A DNA stretch of 64,000 bases from Bosea sp. ANAM02 (GCF_011764485.1 NZ_AP022848.1:186001-250000); one strand, 5' to 3'. Positions 43,157-51,654 are shown, counted from the stretch's first letter. Program-made: numbers and translations. The notes: generated from the letters alone by a model not told the origin.

Positions 43157-43675
43157 ATGCCCCGCGCAAGCGCTGCGGCAGCCGTTACCGGCTTGCCCGA
43201 AAACATCGAAGCCGACTTCCATCTGAACCTCGGCCGAGCGATCGCCCGCGCCGGTGCCGACATAGTTCGCGCCGAGGAGGAGATCGCGGCGATCGAGGCC
43301 ACAAATGCCCCGGGAGCTGGGGTGATCAAGGCTTCCCTCGATCATGCCTTCGATCGGGAAGAGGCCTTGATCCGCGCACTCGCTACATCTCCCGCGAGTT
43401 CTCTGGCTGGCGCAGCCGTCCAGTTAGCGGCCGCCGTCAAGTTTTTCGCTTGGGCAACCATGGAAGAGACCCCGCGTCCTGAAGACGAGCGGGCGATCAA
43501 TCGTCTCATGACTTCCGCTTTGACGGTGATGGTTGATGCTGCGGGTCTCGACGCTGCGCGGGACGGAATCGACCACCTCGTCGACCCGAGGTCCAACCAG
43601 TGGCGCGACGTCTATCAGCGCTTGGCCGAGCTCTTTCCGGCAACGGCGAGCGAGGAGACCAGCCATGAAGGCTAA
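43157..43675 (+). CDS. Unrecognised element cargo protein
   Basis: A 172-residue, largely helical acidic protein (IVRAEEEIAAIEATNAPGAG). A moderately hydrophobic helix, LAGAAVQLAAAVKFFAWATM, sits at about residue 83-103. It starts at ATG 43157, 20 bp after the last CACAAG half-site, with an AGGAGG motif upstream. It is likely under XRE control. Its stop overlaps the start of the following exported protein gene, so the two are coupled. No known domain. Confidence 0.6.
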   Translation: MPRASAAAAVTGLPENIEADFHLNLGRAIARAGADIVRAEEEIAAIEATNAPGAGVIKASLDHAFDREEALIRALATSPASSLAGAAVQLAAAVKFFAWATMEETPRPEDERAINRLMTSALTVMVDAAGLDAARDGIDHLVDPRSNQWRDVYQRLAELFPATASEETSHEG

Positions 43676-44255
43676 CGTGATCAGCCGCCGCGCCTGCCTC
43701 GCCGTCGCCGCCAGCGCAGCCGTTGCACCGGCAGTCTCCGCAACTCCCGAATATTCCCGCATGGATGAGCTGATCGCGGATTGGCACCTCGCGCGAGAAC
43801 AGGCTGAAGCCCTATCCAGCGAAGCGGACCGCATCCACGACACTGCCGATCTCCCCAAGGTCGAAGTCTACGATGGTGAACAGTGCTTCAGATACCCGCA
43901 TGAGGTGAGCACCAAGTTCGACAGGTGGATCGAAGCCTGGGAAAGCGACAGGCTGCAGGCCGAGTTTGCTCCGAGGCTCAGGGAACGGCGCGAGAGCCTG
44001 CTGGCAGAGCTCAGGCGCCTTGAAGCTGCGCGCACTGAAGCCGAACGCCTCTGCGGACTGAAGACGGCCGAAGACCTGTGGCAGCGCGCCGAACAGCACC
44101 AGTGGGACATTCGCGGGGAGATATTCGCCCGTCAGCCGACCACCATGGCCGAGGTTGCCGCGAAGAACGCGTTCATCCTTCGGCAGATACAGATGGGCCT
44201 TCCGCCGACGGATGATGAGCTCACAATTATTTTCGCAACGCCAACCGTCGCTTAG
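43665..44255 (+). CDS. Exported helical cargo protein, twin-arginine-like signal
   Basis: A 196-residue protein from ATG 43665. The N-terminus is signal-like: ISRRACLAVAASAAVAPAVS, a double arginine before a hydrophobic stretch and a small-residue cleavage region. The mature protein is rich in charged helices (LLAELRRLEAARTEAERLCG), consistent with coiled coil. A phage-element protein exported to the envelope could act in superinfection exclusion or host modification, but this is inference. It is translationally coupled to the preceding cargo gene. Confidence 0.62.
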   Translation: MKANVISRRACLAVAASAAVAPAVSATPEYSRMDELIADWHLAREQAEALSSEADRIHDTADLPKVEVYDGEQCFRYPHEVSTKFDRWIEAWESDRLQAEFAPRLRERRESLLAELRRLEAARTEAERLCGLKTAEDLWQRAEQHQWDIRGEIFARQPTTMAEVAAKNAFILRQIQMGLPPTDDELTIIFATPTVA

Positions 44256-44316
44256 CTTGTCCTTTTACGCAAGGCCCTGTTGAAAAAGAGCAATTTGCGT
44301 TTGAAGGTCGATTGTT

Positions 44317-44362
44317 GTATCTGATACGTCAATCCTTGACGGGCCGTCCCGTTCGCTATAAA
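44317..44362 (+). promoter_or_regulatory. Candidate promoter and palindrome before 203-residue cargo gene
   Basis: GTATC-T-GATAC (44317-44327) is a perfect palindrome. TTGACG (44336-44341) and TATAAA (44357-44362) follow with a short 15-bp spacer. The arrangement suggests a regulated promoter 26 bp upstream of the ATG at 44388. The spacing is suboptimal. Confidence 0.35.
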
Positions 44363-44387
44363 GATAGATGCATCGGATACATTAATT

Positions 44388-44999
44388 ATGAGAGCAGGGA
44401 ACCTCATAGCGATGCTGCACGCGGAGACTGGGATCGACACGACGGAGTTGGCCTTGAAAGCGCGACGTTTGCGCGAGGTCGGGCTGTTCGTCCGTGAGAC
44501 CCGATCTCCAAATTCGCCACGCGCGACACATCGGCAGGTGGCCAATCTCATCGTGATGATTCTCAGCGACGCGCCGGCACTCTACGCGGAACGCACGATC
44601 GCTCGCGCCGAAGCCATGCGAAATATGGACCTCAAGCACGCCCGTCAGAACGAGGATGCCGGTCCTGAATTCGCTGTGTTCAAGCGGGAGGATGCTTCGT
44701 TCGTGGATGTCCTGGCGGACTTGATCCAAAAGGCCTCAGACAACCCAGATTGGTTCGCGCACGCCTATCGGAATACATACATCGAGTTCGAGCCGTTGTC
44801 GTTTCGAGCACTAGTCGATCTTGATGTGATCGGGCCTGGCCCGATGGGCGGGCGTCGCATATTCGCTGCTACGCTTAATTTTGCCGACCACACGAACGAG
44901 CTAACCTCTTCTGCTCCCCAGTCCTTTCGGAGAACCACCCGCATCGACGCTCCATTGCTGCGTGCCATCGGCGCAGAATTCGCACGGCAGGATGGTTGA
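44388..44999 (+). CDS. Unrecognised element cargo protein
   Basis: A 203-residue protein. The N-terminal part looks DNA-binding or helical (TELALKARRLREVGLFVRET, then ATHRQVANLIVMILSD), the later part more strand-rich (IEFEPLSFRALVDLDVIGPG). No recognised domain. It has its own promoter-like upstream region with a palindrome. It may be a regulator or the first gene of the transcript running into the portal; the next genes follow with 1-bp gaps or overlaps. Confidence 0.6.
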   Translation: MRAGNLIAMLHAETGIDTTELALKARRLREVGLFVRETRSPNSPRATHRQVANLIVMILSDAPALYAERTIARAEAMRNMDLKHARQNEDAGPEFAVFKREDASFVDVLADLIQKASDNPDWFAHAYRNTYIEFEPLSFRALVDLDVIGPGPMGGRRIFAATLNFADHTNELTSSAPQSFRRTTRIDAPLLRAIGAEFARQDG

Positions 45000-45000
45000 G

Positions 45001-45273
45001 ATGGGAGAGCACAATCCGGCGGCAGCCTTCCGCGAGAACAAAACGAACTCAAATCAGAAACATATTGAGCTCGCCGCTGACGCCGCGACCACAGCCGGCG
45101 AGCGGCATGATCGCGTCTCGCCCTTCTGGCGCCGCTTCTACAATGACCATTGCTGGCCGGCCTGGCGGCTCGACCGCTGCTCTCTCGATGAGCTTCTTCG
45201 CCTGCAGAAGGCGGTCCCCTACCTCCAAAGCGCGATCGACCGTGCCGTTTCTCGGAAGGAGCTCGCCCGATGA
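45001..45273 (+). CDS. Small unrecognised element protein
   Basis: A 90-residue protein from ATG 45001 (an ATG at 44992 is an alternative that overlaps the previous stop). The C-terminal segment LDRCSLDELLRLQKAVPYLQ is helical. A tryptophan-rich centre (FWRRFYNDHCWPAWRLDR) is notable. Stop and next start overlap (ATGA). No domain recognised. Confidence 0.55.
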   Translation: MGEHNPAAAFRENKTNSNQKHIELAADAATTAGERHDRVSPFWRRFYNDHCWPAWRLDRCSLDELLRLQKAVPYLQSAIDRAVSRKELAR

Positions 45274-45512
45274 GCGTCGTCATCTTTCCGCGTCGACATC
45301 TCGGTCAACGGCAGCCCGACGCCTTTGTGCTGCGCCTGCCTGTCATCGACATGAAGGTCGAGCCGCAGGTGTTCAGTGGCGTCGACGCCCTCACGCAAGC
45401 TGCCGCGCTGGCCGAATACGAACGGCTCTTTGCTGCGGTCAGCGCTGCGGAGGAGAGCGGTAAACGCTTGGTTGAACTGATGCGCCCCTTCGTGGTGGAG
45501 GCGACGCGATGA
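45270..45512 (+). CDS. Small unrecognised protein upstream of portal
   Basis: An 80-residue protein, starting FPRRHLGQRQPDAFVLRLPV after MSVVI. A helical C-terminus follows (LTQAAALAEYERLFAAVSAA). It overlaps both neighbours by ATGA, placing it in the late structural transcript directly ahead of the portal gene. Small proteins in that position are often head-completion or packaging accessory proteins; no motif proves this here. Confidence 0.55.
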   Translation: MSVVIFPRRHLGQRQPDAFVLRLPVIDMKVEPQVFSGVDALTQAAALAEYERLFAAVSAAEESGKRLVELMRPFVVEATR

Positions 45513-46897
45513 AGCTGCCCGCCTTCGCTCAGAAACTGCTCGGCCGCTCCGGCAAGGTGCCCGTGCTGCGATCCTTCGAAGGTGCCGGCGCCGGTCGCCG
45601 CTGGTCCGGCTTCGCTGACATGCCCAGCGCCATCGCTTCGATGCTGGCGAGCGGCGGCACGCTCGCTCGCCGTGGTCGCGGCCTGGTCGCCAACAATGGC
45701 CATGCCGCCAGCGGAGCCGAAGCCTGGACGAGCGCTCTGGTCGGAACCGGCCTCAAGGTTCAGGCGCGTCGGCCGGGTGTCGCACAAACTTTCGAGGGCT
45801 GGACCGATGAGGCAGACGCAGACGGGCTGACGGATTTCTATGGCCTCCAGGCCACTATGGCGCGTTCCATGGTCGTCAGTGGTGAGGCTTTCGCACTGAT
45901 CTTGCCAAATGGGCAGATTCGGCAGATCGACCCGGAGCAGGTCGACCGCAACCTGACGCAGGCCACGGCGGCTGGCGGCCGGATCGTCCAGGGCGTCGAG
46001 TTCGACCCCGCCGGCCGGAAGATCGCGTTCCACATCCGACGGGATCAGCCAGGGATGCCGCTGGCGATTTCCTACGAAATCGTGCGCGTGCCTGCGGATC
46101 GCTGCATCCATATGTTCCGCCCTATCTTCCCGGGCCAGGTTCGCGGCCTGTCGTGGTTCGCCCCAGTGTTGCTGCGTATGGCTGATTTCGACCGCGCGAT
46201 CGACGCGCAGCTTCAGCGCCAGCTCGTCGCATCGCTGCTGACCGGCTTCGTAGTAGCGCCGAATGGCGACGCAGGCGGCTTCTTCGGAGAGCAGAACGGT
46301 CCTGTTCTGCAGGCAGGCCTCGAGCCAGGCACGATGCAGGTTATTCCGCCCGGCCATGATGTCCGCTTCAGCGAGGCAGCGCCCATCGGCGCAGAGGCTA
46401 TCGATTTCCTGAAAGTGACCCGGGACGAGGTTGCTGCCGGTCTCGGCGTCCCTTCGCATGTTCTGTCCGGAGATCTGAGCCAGGCGAATTATTCGAGCCT
46501 GCGCGCCGGGCTCGTCGAGTGGCGCCGCCGCGTCGAGGCTATCCAGCACAGCGTGATCGTTTTCCAGTTCTGCCGGCCCATCTGGCGGAATTGGCTGCTG
46601 CAGCGGGCGCTCGCCGGCAGCCCGGATATGGCCGGCTATTTCAACAATCCCGCCGACTTCGAAGCCGCGAAGTGGATCACGCCGCGCTTCGACTGGGTCG
46701 ATCCGCTCAAGGATGCCGAAGCGGAGATTGCAGCGATCGGCGCCGGCCTGATGAGCCGTCGGCAGGCCGTGGCCGCCCGTGGCTATGACATCGAGCAGCT
46801 CGATGCCGAGATCGCTACCGATAACGCCCGAGCGCAGGGCCTCGGGCTCGAATTCACGACTAACCGTCCGCGCACCATCGAAAGGGAGAGCGCATGA
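45509..46897 (+). CDS. Phage portal protein, lambda family
   Basis: A 462-residue portal. YGLQATMARSMVVSGEAFAL and PNGQIRQIDPEQVDRNL belong to the clip and wing regions. HMFRPIFPGQVRGLSWFAPV is a family hallmark, and GVPSHVLSGDLSQANYSSLR with AGLVEWRR in the stem/crown region is highly characteristic of the GpB (lambda) portal family. The protein forms the dodecameric ring for DNA entry and exit. Length is in the normal range. It overlaps the following protease-capsid gene by ATGA. Confidence 0.94.
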   Translation: MKLPAFAQKLLGRSGKVPVLRSFEGAGAGRRWSGFADMPSAIASMLASGGTLARRGRGLVANNGHAASGAEAWTSALVGTGLKVQARRPGVAQTFEGWTDEADADGLTDFYGLQATMARSMVVSGEAFALILPNGQIRQIDPEQVDRNLTQATAAGGRIVQGVEFDPAGRKIAFHIRRDQPGMPLAISYEIVRVPADRCIHMFRPIFPGQVRGLSWFAPVLLRMADFDRAIDAQLQRQLVASLLTGFVVAPNGDAGGFFGEQNGPVLQAGLEPGTMQVIPPGHDVRFSEAAPIGAEAIDFLKVTRDEVAAGLGVPSHVLSGDLSQANYSSLRAGLVEWRRRVEAIQHSVIVFQFCRPIWRNWLLQRALAGSPDMAGYFNNPADFEAAKWITPRFDWVDPLKDAEAEIAAIGAGLMSRRQAVAARGYDIEQLDAEIATDNARAQGLGLEFTTNRPRTIERESA

Positions 46898-48792
46898 ACG
46901 CCGTCACGCCCATCGCGGTCTCCGAGCCCATGGCGGAAGAAGCCATCATCACTCGCGCCTTGCCCCAGGCCGCAACGAGCTGGAACGCGGAGACCTGGAC
47001 GGTCGATGCCACGCTCGCAACGCCGGGCGCGGGCGTGACGCGCTATGACGCGCGCGGCGAATATTCCGAGTTTCTGTCGTTCGAAAATCAGTCATGGCCT
47101 GTCCAGATCCCTCTTCTGGACAGCCATCGGCGGGACAGCATTGATGCCCGGCTTGGCAGTGTCGACACTCTCAGAGCTGTCGGCGGGGAACTGCATGGCC
47201 GCATCAGGCTGTCCCGCCACCATCCCCTTTCCCAGCGGATCGCCGCGGAGATCGCGGACGGGCACACGCTCGGCGTCTCCATTGGTTACATCACGCGCGA
47301 ACAGCGCGAGCGAACCAATCCCTCGACGAAGCGCCGCGAAATGATCGCGACGCGCCTCGACGTGCTGGAGGCATCGCTCGTCACCATCCCCGCCGACCGC
47401 TCTGCTGGCTTGAGGAGCCACAGCATGACGGTTATCCCCGCACCGGTCGAAACGCCGGTCAGCACGCCGGCGTCCCCGCCGGCCAACGCCGCGGCGTCGA
47501 CCCAGGAACGGGCCGAGGCCGCCAACACCATCGTCGACCGCGCCGCGGTCAATGGCGAGATCCGCTCGATCGCCCGCCTCTCCGGCCTCGATCAGGCCTG
47601 GGTCGACTCGCAGATCGACGGCAATGCGACCGCCGACAACGCGCGTCAGGCGGCATTCGCTGCCATGTCCCAGCGTGCTGCGCCGGCAGGTCAGGTTCGC
47701 AACACCTCGATCAGCATCGGCACGGATCACTCCGACCCGGAGCTGCGGGTTCGCCAAGTCGGTGAGGCGCTCTATGCCCGGCACAATCCGGGTCATCAGC
47801 TCTCGGAACCGGCGCGCCAGTTCTTCGGTCTCAGCACGCTCGATATCGCGCGCGAGAGCCTCCGACTGCGAGGCATGGCAACCACCGGGCTTTCGGCAGC
47901 GACGATCGTCGAGCGTGCCATGCATGCGACGAGCGATTTTCCGCTGATCCTGGGTGATGCCGTTGGTCGGACGTTGCGTGAATCGTATCGCGCGGCTCCC
48001 TCCGGCCTGAAGCTTCTGGGCCGGAAGACCACGGCGCGCGACTTCCGCACGAAGCATCGCCTGCAGATCTCGGAAGGGCCGCGGCTGAAGCAAGTCGTTG
48101 AAGGCGGCGAATTCGAGCAGGGCACCTTCGACGAGGCGAAGGAGAGCTACAAGCTCTCGACCTGGGGCCGTATCTTCTCGATCTCGCGGACGGCGATCGT
48201 GAACGACGACCTCGGTGCCTTCACCGACCTCGCCCGCCGCCTCGGCCAGGCCGCTGCCGCGACGGAGGCGCAGATCCTCGTCGATCTGCTTGTTTCCAGC
48301 AGCGGCAACGGTCCGACCATGTCGGACGGCAAGCCGCTGTTCCACGCCGATCACGGGAACAAGGCTACCTCGGGCTCGGCAATCTCGGTTGGTTCCTTGT
48401 CGATCGCTCGCAGCGCGTTGCGCAAGCAGGTCGGCCTGACCGGCGAAGCGATCGATATTTCGCCCCGCTATATCCTCGTCGGTCCCGACAAGGAGACCGA
48501 GGTCGAGCAACTGCTCACGGTGCTGAACCCAGCCAAGGCGGAGGACACGAACCCCTTCGCCGGCAAGCTCGCGATCGCGGTGGACGCCCGCCTGACCGGC
48601 AATCGCTGGTACGTCTCGGCCGATCCAGCCACCGTCGACGGGCTCGAATACGCCTATCTGGAAGGTGAGGAGGGCGTCGTCATCGAGACCAAAGCAGGCT
48701 TCGAGGTCGACGGTGTCCAGGTGAAGGCGCGCGTCGATTTCGGCGCCGGCTTCGTCGATCACCGCGGCTGGTACACCAACGCGGGAGCCTGA
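46894..48792 (+). CDS. Fused prohead protease and major capsid protein
   Basis: A 632-residue polyprotein. Residues 1-175 look like a prohead protease with the catalytic-type HRRDSIDARLGSV and DGHTLGVSIGYITRE segments. A low-complexity proline/alanine linker at about 178-210 (PVETPVSTPASPPANAAAST) may be cleaved. Residues 280-632 form the major capsid protein, with the TTGLSAATIVERAMHATSDF and ISRTAIVNDDLGAFTDLARR segments. Such protease-capsid fusions are known in phages. Release of the two parts by self-cleavage is inferred. The lack of a separate scaffold gene fits this arrangement. Confidence 0.88.
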   Translation: MNAVTPIAVSEPMAEEAIITRALPQAATSWNAETWTVDATLATPGAGVTRYDARGEYSEFLSFENQSWPVQIPLLDSHRRDSIDARLGSVDTLRAVGGELHGRIRLSRHHPLSQRIAAEIADGHTLGVSIGYITREQRERTNPSTKRREMIATRLDVLEASLVTIPADRSAGLRSHSMTVIPAPVETPVSTPASPPANAAASTQERAEAANTIVDRAAVNGEIRSIARLSGLDQAWVDSQIDGNATADNARQAAFAAMSQRAAPAGQVRNTSISIGTDHSDPELRVRQVGEALYARHNPGHQLSEPARQFFGLSTLDIARESLRLRGMATTGLSAATIVERAMHATSDFPLILGDAVGRTLRESYRAAPSGLKLLGRKTTARDFRTKHRLQISEGPRLKQVVEGGEFEQGTFDEAKESYKLSTWGRIFSISRTAIVNDDLGAFTDLARRLGQAAAATEAQILVDLLVSSSGNGPTMSDGKPLFHADHGNKATSGSAISVGSLSIARSALRKQVGLTGEAIDISPRYILVGPDKETEVEQLLTVLNPAKAEDTNPFAGKLAIAVDARLTGNRWYVSADPATVDGLEYAYLEGEEGVVIETKAGFEVDGVQVKARVDFGAGFVDHRGWYTNAGA

Positions 48793-48794
48793 CG

Positions 48795-49019
48795 ATGGAA
48801 ACCCTCGCCGAGCTCCAGGCCCAGCTCTCCAAGCTCCGGAACGCCCGTGCCACCGGCGCGGCGAGGGTCGAATTCGTCAGCGGCGAGACGCGGCGCGTCG
48901 TCGAACACAAGTCGGACGCCGATCTCGCAGCCGCTATCGCCGACGTGGAGCGTCGCCTTGCGGCGCTCTCGCGGTCCCCCATCACCACCATCCGCTTCAG
49001 CTATTCCAAGGGGGCCTGA
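48795..49019 (+). CDS. gpW-like head-tail joining protein
   Basis: A 74-residue protein resembling the phage head-tail joining family (gpW). It starts METLAELQAQLSKLRNARAT, continues with a strand pair (GAARVEFVSGETRRVVEHKS) and a helix DADLAAAIADVERRLAAL, and ends TTIRFSYSKGA. gpW plugs the portal and forms the tail attachment site. It starts 2 bp after the capsid stop and ends 1 bp before the tape-measure gene. Confidence 0.82.
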   Translation: METLAELQAQLSKLRNARATGAARVEFVSGETRRVVEHKSDADLAAAIADVERRLAALSRSPITTIRFSYSKGA

Positions 49020-49020
49020 C

Positions 49021-50895
49021 ATGGTGACGGTCGTTCGAGCTGAAGCTGTACTCACGGCACAAAGCAAGTTGAAGCCAGGCCTCGCGAAGGCCGCTGCGGA
49101 ACTCTCGCAGTTCCGGGCGATGCAGACGAAGGCAAGCGCGGCATTCAATTCCACGGCTGCGCGCGCCATGGCGTTTCAGCAGCGCACCTCCGCTGCCGTC
49201 GCTGCCGCCCAAGGGCGCATGCTGGCGGCAGGCCGCAGCCAGCTCGTCACGCTCGGCGGACCGGCCGCGCTTGCAGCGTCATACAAGCAATTTGCTGATG
49301 TCGATCGCGAGATCACCCGTATCGGTCTGACCGCGAACACATCGGCTGATGAGCTCGGCGGCGTCCGCAAGGAGATCGAAGGTATCGCTTACGAGACCGC
49401 GCAGTCGTCCGGCAAGGTGACCGGCGGTCTCGGAGTTCTGGTTGCGCAAGGCAGGTCGCTCAAGGAAAGCTTGGAGTTTCTGCCCAGTGTCGCTCGCACG
49501 GCTGCCGCCACGGGATCGGAGGTCGCCGATATCGCGAAGTCGGCCGATGCTGTTGCGAGCAATTTCAAGATCGCCGGCGCCCAGATGCAAAAGGCATTCG
49601 ACATCATGTCGGAGGGCGGAAAGGCCGGGCAGTTTGAGCTCCCCGACATGGCTCGATACCTACCCAGCCTGGCACCCGCAGCCTCTGCGGTGGGCTTCAC
49701 CGGCACAAAGGGGCTGGCAGAGCTGGTTTCGATCCTGCAGGTCATGCGCAAGGGCTCGGGTAGTCCCGAGGAAGCATTCACGTCGCTCAACAACATCCTG
49801 ATGAAGATGGATAGCGACGAGACGCGGAAGAATTTCAAGAAATTTGGGATCGATTCATCGAAAGCTCTGGAGCAGACGCGCAAATCCGGCGGAAACGTCA
49901 TCGAGACGTTCGAACGCCTAATCGACATGGCCACCAAGGGCGACAACGCAAAGATCGGCGAGATCGTCAAAGATCAAGAGTTCAAGCGCGGCGTGCTGGC
50001 CCTTCGCACCTATCGGGGCGAGTGGCAGAAGATGGTCGAGGCAATTTTGAAGCTGGCGCCCGGGTCTGTCGCACGCGATCTCACGCGCGTCACGAACGAT
50101 GCCCGTGCTCAGATCGACCGCATGTTCTCCGCGGTCGAGAACCGCGCGGTGCAGGTAGGCGGTGTTCTAGCGAAGCACATCGTTCTCCCGGCTGAGGAGG
50201 CGATCAAGCGGATTGAGGAGGGAAAGAACCCGACCGTCAACCGCGTCAACGAGTGGGCGACCCACTACAACGCCGATGTCATCGCGGTGCAGGAGATGCG
50301 TGGCGATCCGAAGGGCGACTATGGCCCGGATAGCCGCCGCTTGATCGACGCGCGGAAGGAATTCCTTCAGCGCCAGGAGATTGACGATAAGCGAGCTCGA
50401 CTGGAAGCCGAGCTCGCCACGCTCGCTGCGAAGCGAAAAAAGCTTTCCGACGATGCCGCGGCCGGAAACGAGATTTTGCCGCCGCACCTGGCGGACGCAA
50501 ACTCCACGCGCTCGTCCGATGAAGTCAGTGCGATCGATCGGCAGATCTCGGCACTGAAGGAGCAGATCAACGCGATCAATATGTTGGTCGCTGCGTCGAA
50601 TGAGCTGAATCTGAAGATTGCCGAGGTCCAGGGCGCGCGTGACAAAGCGATGGCCCCCAGCATGTCACTCAAGAACGTGAGCACCGATGTAGGCGCGATG
50701 GGCGAAGCCGGCCGCAACGCCGGTCGTCAGTTCAAGGAAGCGCTTGAGGCCGAACTCGCCGCGGTGCCCGGAGCGATCGCACCGCAGATCGCGCGGATAC
50801 AGGCGATGCTCAACTTCTCGACTTCCCCGAAGATCAATCCGCGCATCAATGGCAGCGTCAGCGGCCTCAATACCGGCTGGCAAGGGGCGGAATGA
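49021..50895 (+). CDS. Tail tape-measure-like protein
   Basis: A 624-residue helical protein. The N-terminus is a coiled coil with alanine-rich repeats (AAAELSQFRAMQTKASAAFN). From about residue 85 it matches the PhageMin_Tail/TP901 core (DREITRIGLTANTSADELGG, then AAATGSEVADIAKSADAVAS). Later charged coils (EFLQRQEIDDKRARLEAELA) follow. A tape measure sets tail length and is ejected with DNA. At 624 residues a simple measure would give a tail near 90-95 nm (using 0.15 nm per residue, an inference). No tail-tube or chaperone genes accompany it, which is unusual. Confidence 0.85.
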   Translation: MVTVVRAEAVLTAQSKLKPGLAKAAAELSQFRAMQTKASAAFNSTAARAMAFQQRTSAAVAAAQGRMLAAGRSQLVTLGGPAALAASYKQFADVDREITRIGLTANTSADELGGVRKEIEGIAYETAQSSGKVTGGLGVLVAQGRSLKESLEFLPSVARTAAATGSEVADIAKSADAVASNFKIAGAQMQKAFDIMSEGGKAGQFELPDMARYLPSLAPAASAVGFTGTKGLAELVSILQVMRKGSGSPEEAFTSLNNILMKMDSDETRKNFKKFGIDSSKALEQTRKSGGNVIETFERLIDMATKGDNAKIGEIVKDQEFKRGVLALRTYRGEWQKMVEAILKLAPGSVARDLTRVTNDARAQIDRMFSAVENRAVQVGGVLAKHIVLPAEEAIKRIEEGKNPTVNRVNEWATHYNADVIAVQEMRGDPKGDYGPDSRRLIDARKEFLQRQEIDDKRARLEAELATLAAKRKKLSDDAAAGNEILPPHLADANSTRSSDEVSAIDRQISALKEQINAINMLVAASNELNLKIAEVQGARDKAMAPSMSLKNVSTDVGAMGEAGRNAGRQFKEALEAELAAVPGAIAPQIARIQAMLNFSTSPKINPRINGSVSGLNTGWQGAE

Positions 50896-50982
50896 CCATG
50901 ATCGCCGCCTCCTTCGCATCGGCGTTCGCTAACCCCGTGAGCTTCCTTCGTGAACTCACGGTGCCCTTCCATGAAAACGTAA

Positions 50983-51040
50983 GGGAAAAAAACGCGCTGA
51001 GCTCACGCGAGGCGTCGTCAATTGTGCGCGTTTTTTCTCC
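50983..51040. terminator. Inverted repeat with A/T tracts, bidirectional terminator-like
   Basis: The 15-base arms 50983-50997 (GGGAAAAAAACGCGC) and 51026-51040 (GCGCGTTTTTTCTCC) are complementary at 13 of 15 positions, with a 28-base loop. The GC core followed by a T-run fits intrinsic termination on either strand. It ends the structural operon after the tape-measure gene. The 50896-51101 gap holds nothing else. Confidence 0.55.
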
Positions 51041-51101
51041 AGTTCTGACTTTCGTCGTTTTCGGGATCATGGGGCCTAACGGGACCAAGGAGGCCCGTGG
51101 C

Positions 51102-51392
51102 ATGACCTTCCATGATCCAGAAGACGCCCGCCGCTGGCGCCGGCGCCTGAAAAGGCAGAGGGAATATCAGCGAAAATATCGCGAGCGGCTGATTGCCGAG
51201 CGCACGCCGGAGCGGGCTGATCTCGCATCGGCATGCCTCGAGGCCTGCCTCACGCTGAGCCTGGCGCAGCTGCCGCAAATGCCACATCTCGTGAAGGCGA
51301 TCATAGACCGCCTCGTTCTTCGGGGATTCGACCGCCGACGCTCCATCGAACGTCTACAGGATCTCTTCGAGCGGCTTCGCGCGGACCGGTAG
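51102..51392 (+). CDS. Unrecognised basic protein upstream of integrase
   Basis: A 96-residue protein from ATG 51102, with AAGGAGG eight bases upstream. The frame is open further upstream to 50892, but that would read through the inverted repeat. It is very basic at the N-terminus (RRWRRRLKRQREYQRKYRER) and helical later (LPQMPHLVKAIIDRLVLRGF). It may be a nucleic-acid binding regulator or recombination accessory factor. No family recognised. Confidence 0.6.
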   Translation: MTFHDPEDARRWRRRLKRQREYQRKYRERLIAERTPERADLASACLEACLTLSLAQLPQMPHLVKAIIDRLVLRGFDRRRSIERLQDLFERLRADR

Positions 51393-51396
51393 CAGC

Positions 51397-51654
51397 ATGG
51401 TGCGCACGTCGAGCAAGCATAGCGCCGGGCTGTTTCCCTCCGAGGCGGAAATCGCCCGGAGGCTCAACCAGGAGCCGAGCGAGTGGCGCGCGAAGGCCGC
51501 GGTGCTGGAGCGCGACGGCATGCCGAAGGTCGACCCGATTATGGGCGGCCGATACTGGCCGGCACTCCTCGCCTATTTCAATCGCCGCTACGGCATCGCA
51601 ACCTCTAGCCCGTCCGCCTTGGACGGAATGGAGAATCTCGATGTCCTCAGATAG
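51397..51654 (+). CDS. Excisionase/recombination-directionality-like small protein
   Basis: An 85-residue protein with a winged-helix-like segment (FPSEAEIARRLNQEPSEWRA, then VLERDGMPKVDPIMGGRYWP). The GMPKVDPIMGGRYWPALLAY motif occurs in small proteins encoded just before integrases in Hyphomicrobiales prophages. It starts 4 bp after the previous stop and overlaps the integrase start by 14 bp. A role in excision (Xis-like) is inferred from position and fold only. Confidence 0.65.
   Translation: MVRTSSKHSAGLFPSEAEIARRLNQEPSEWRAKAAVLERDGMPKVDPIMGGRYWPALLAYFNRRYGIATSSPSALDGMENLDVLR

Noticed and set aside
50892..51101. N-terminal extension of the 51102 gene starting in the tape-measure stop
   Set aside because: It would translate through the A/T-tract inverted repeat, while ATG 51102 has a strong ribosome-binding site.
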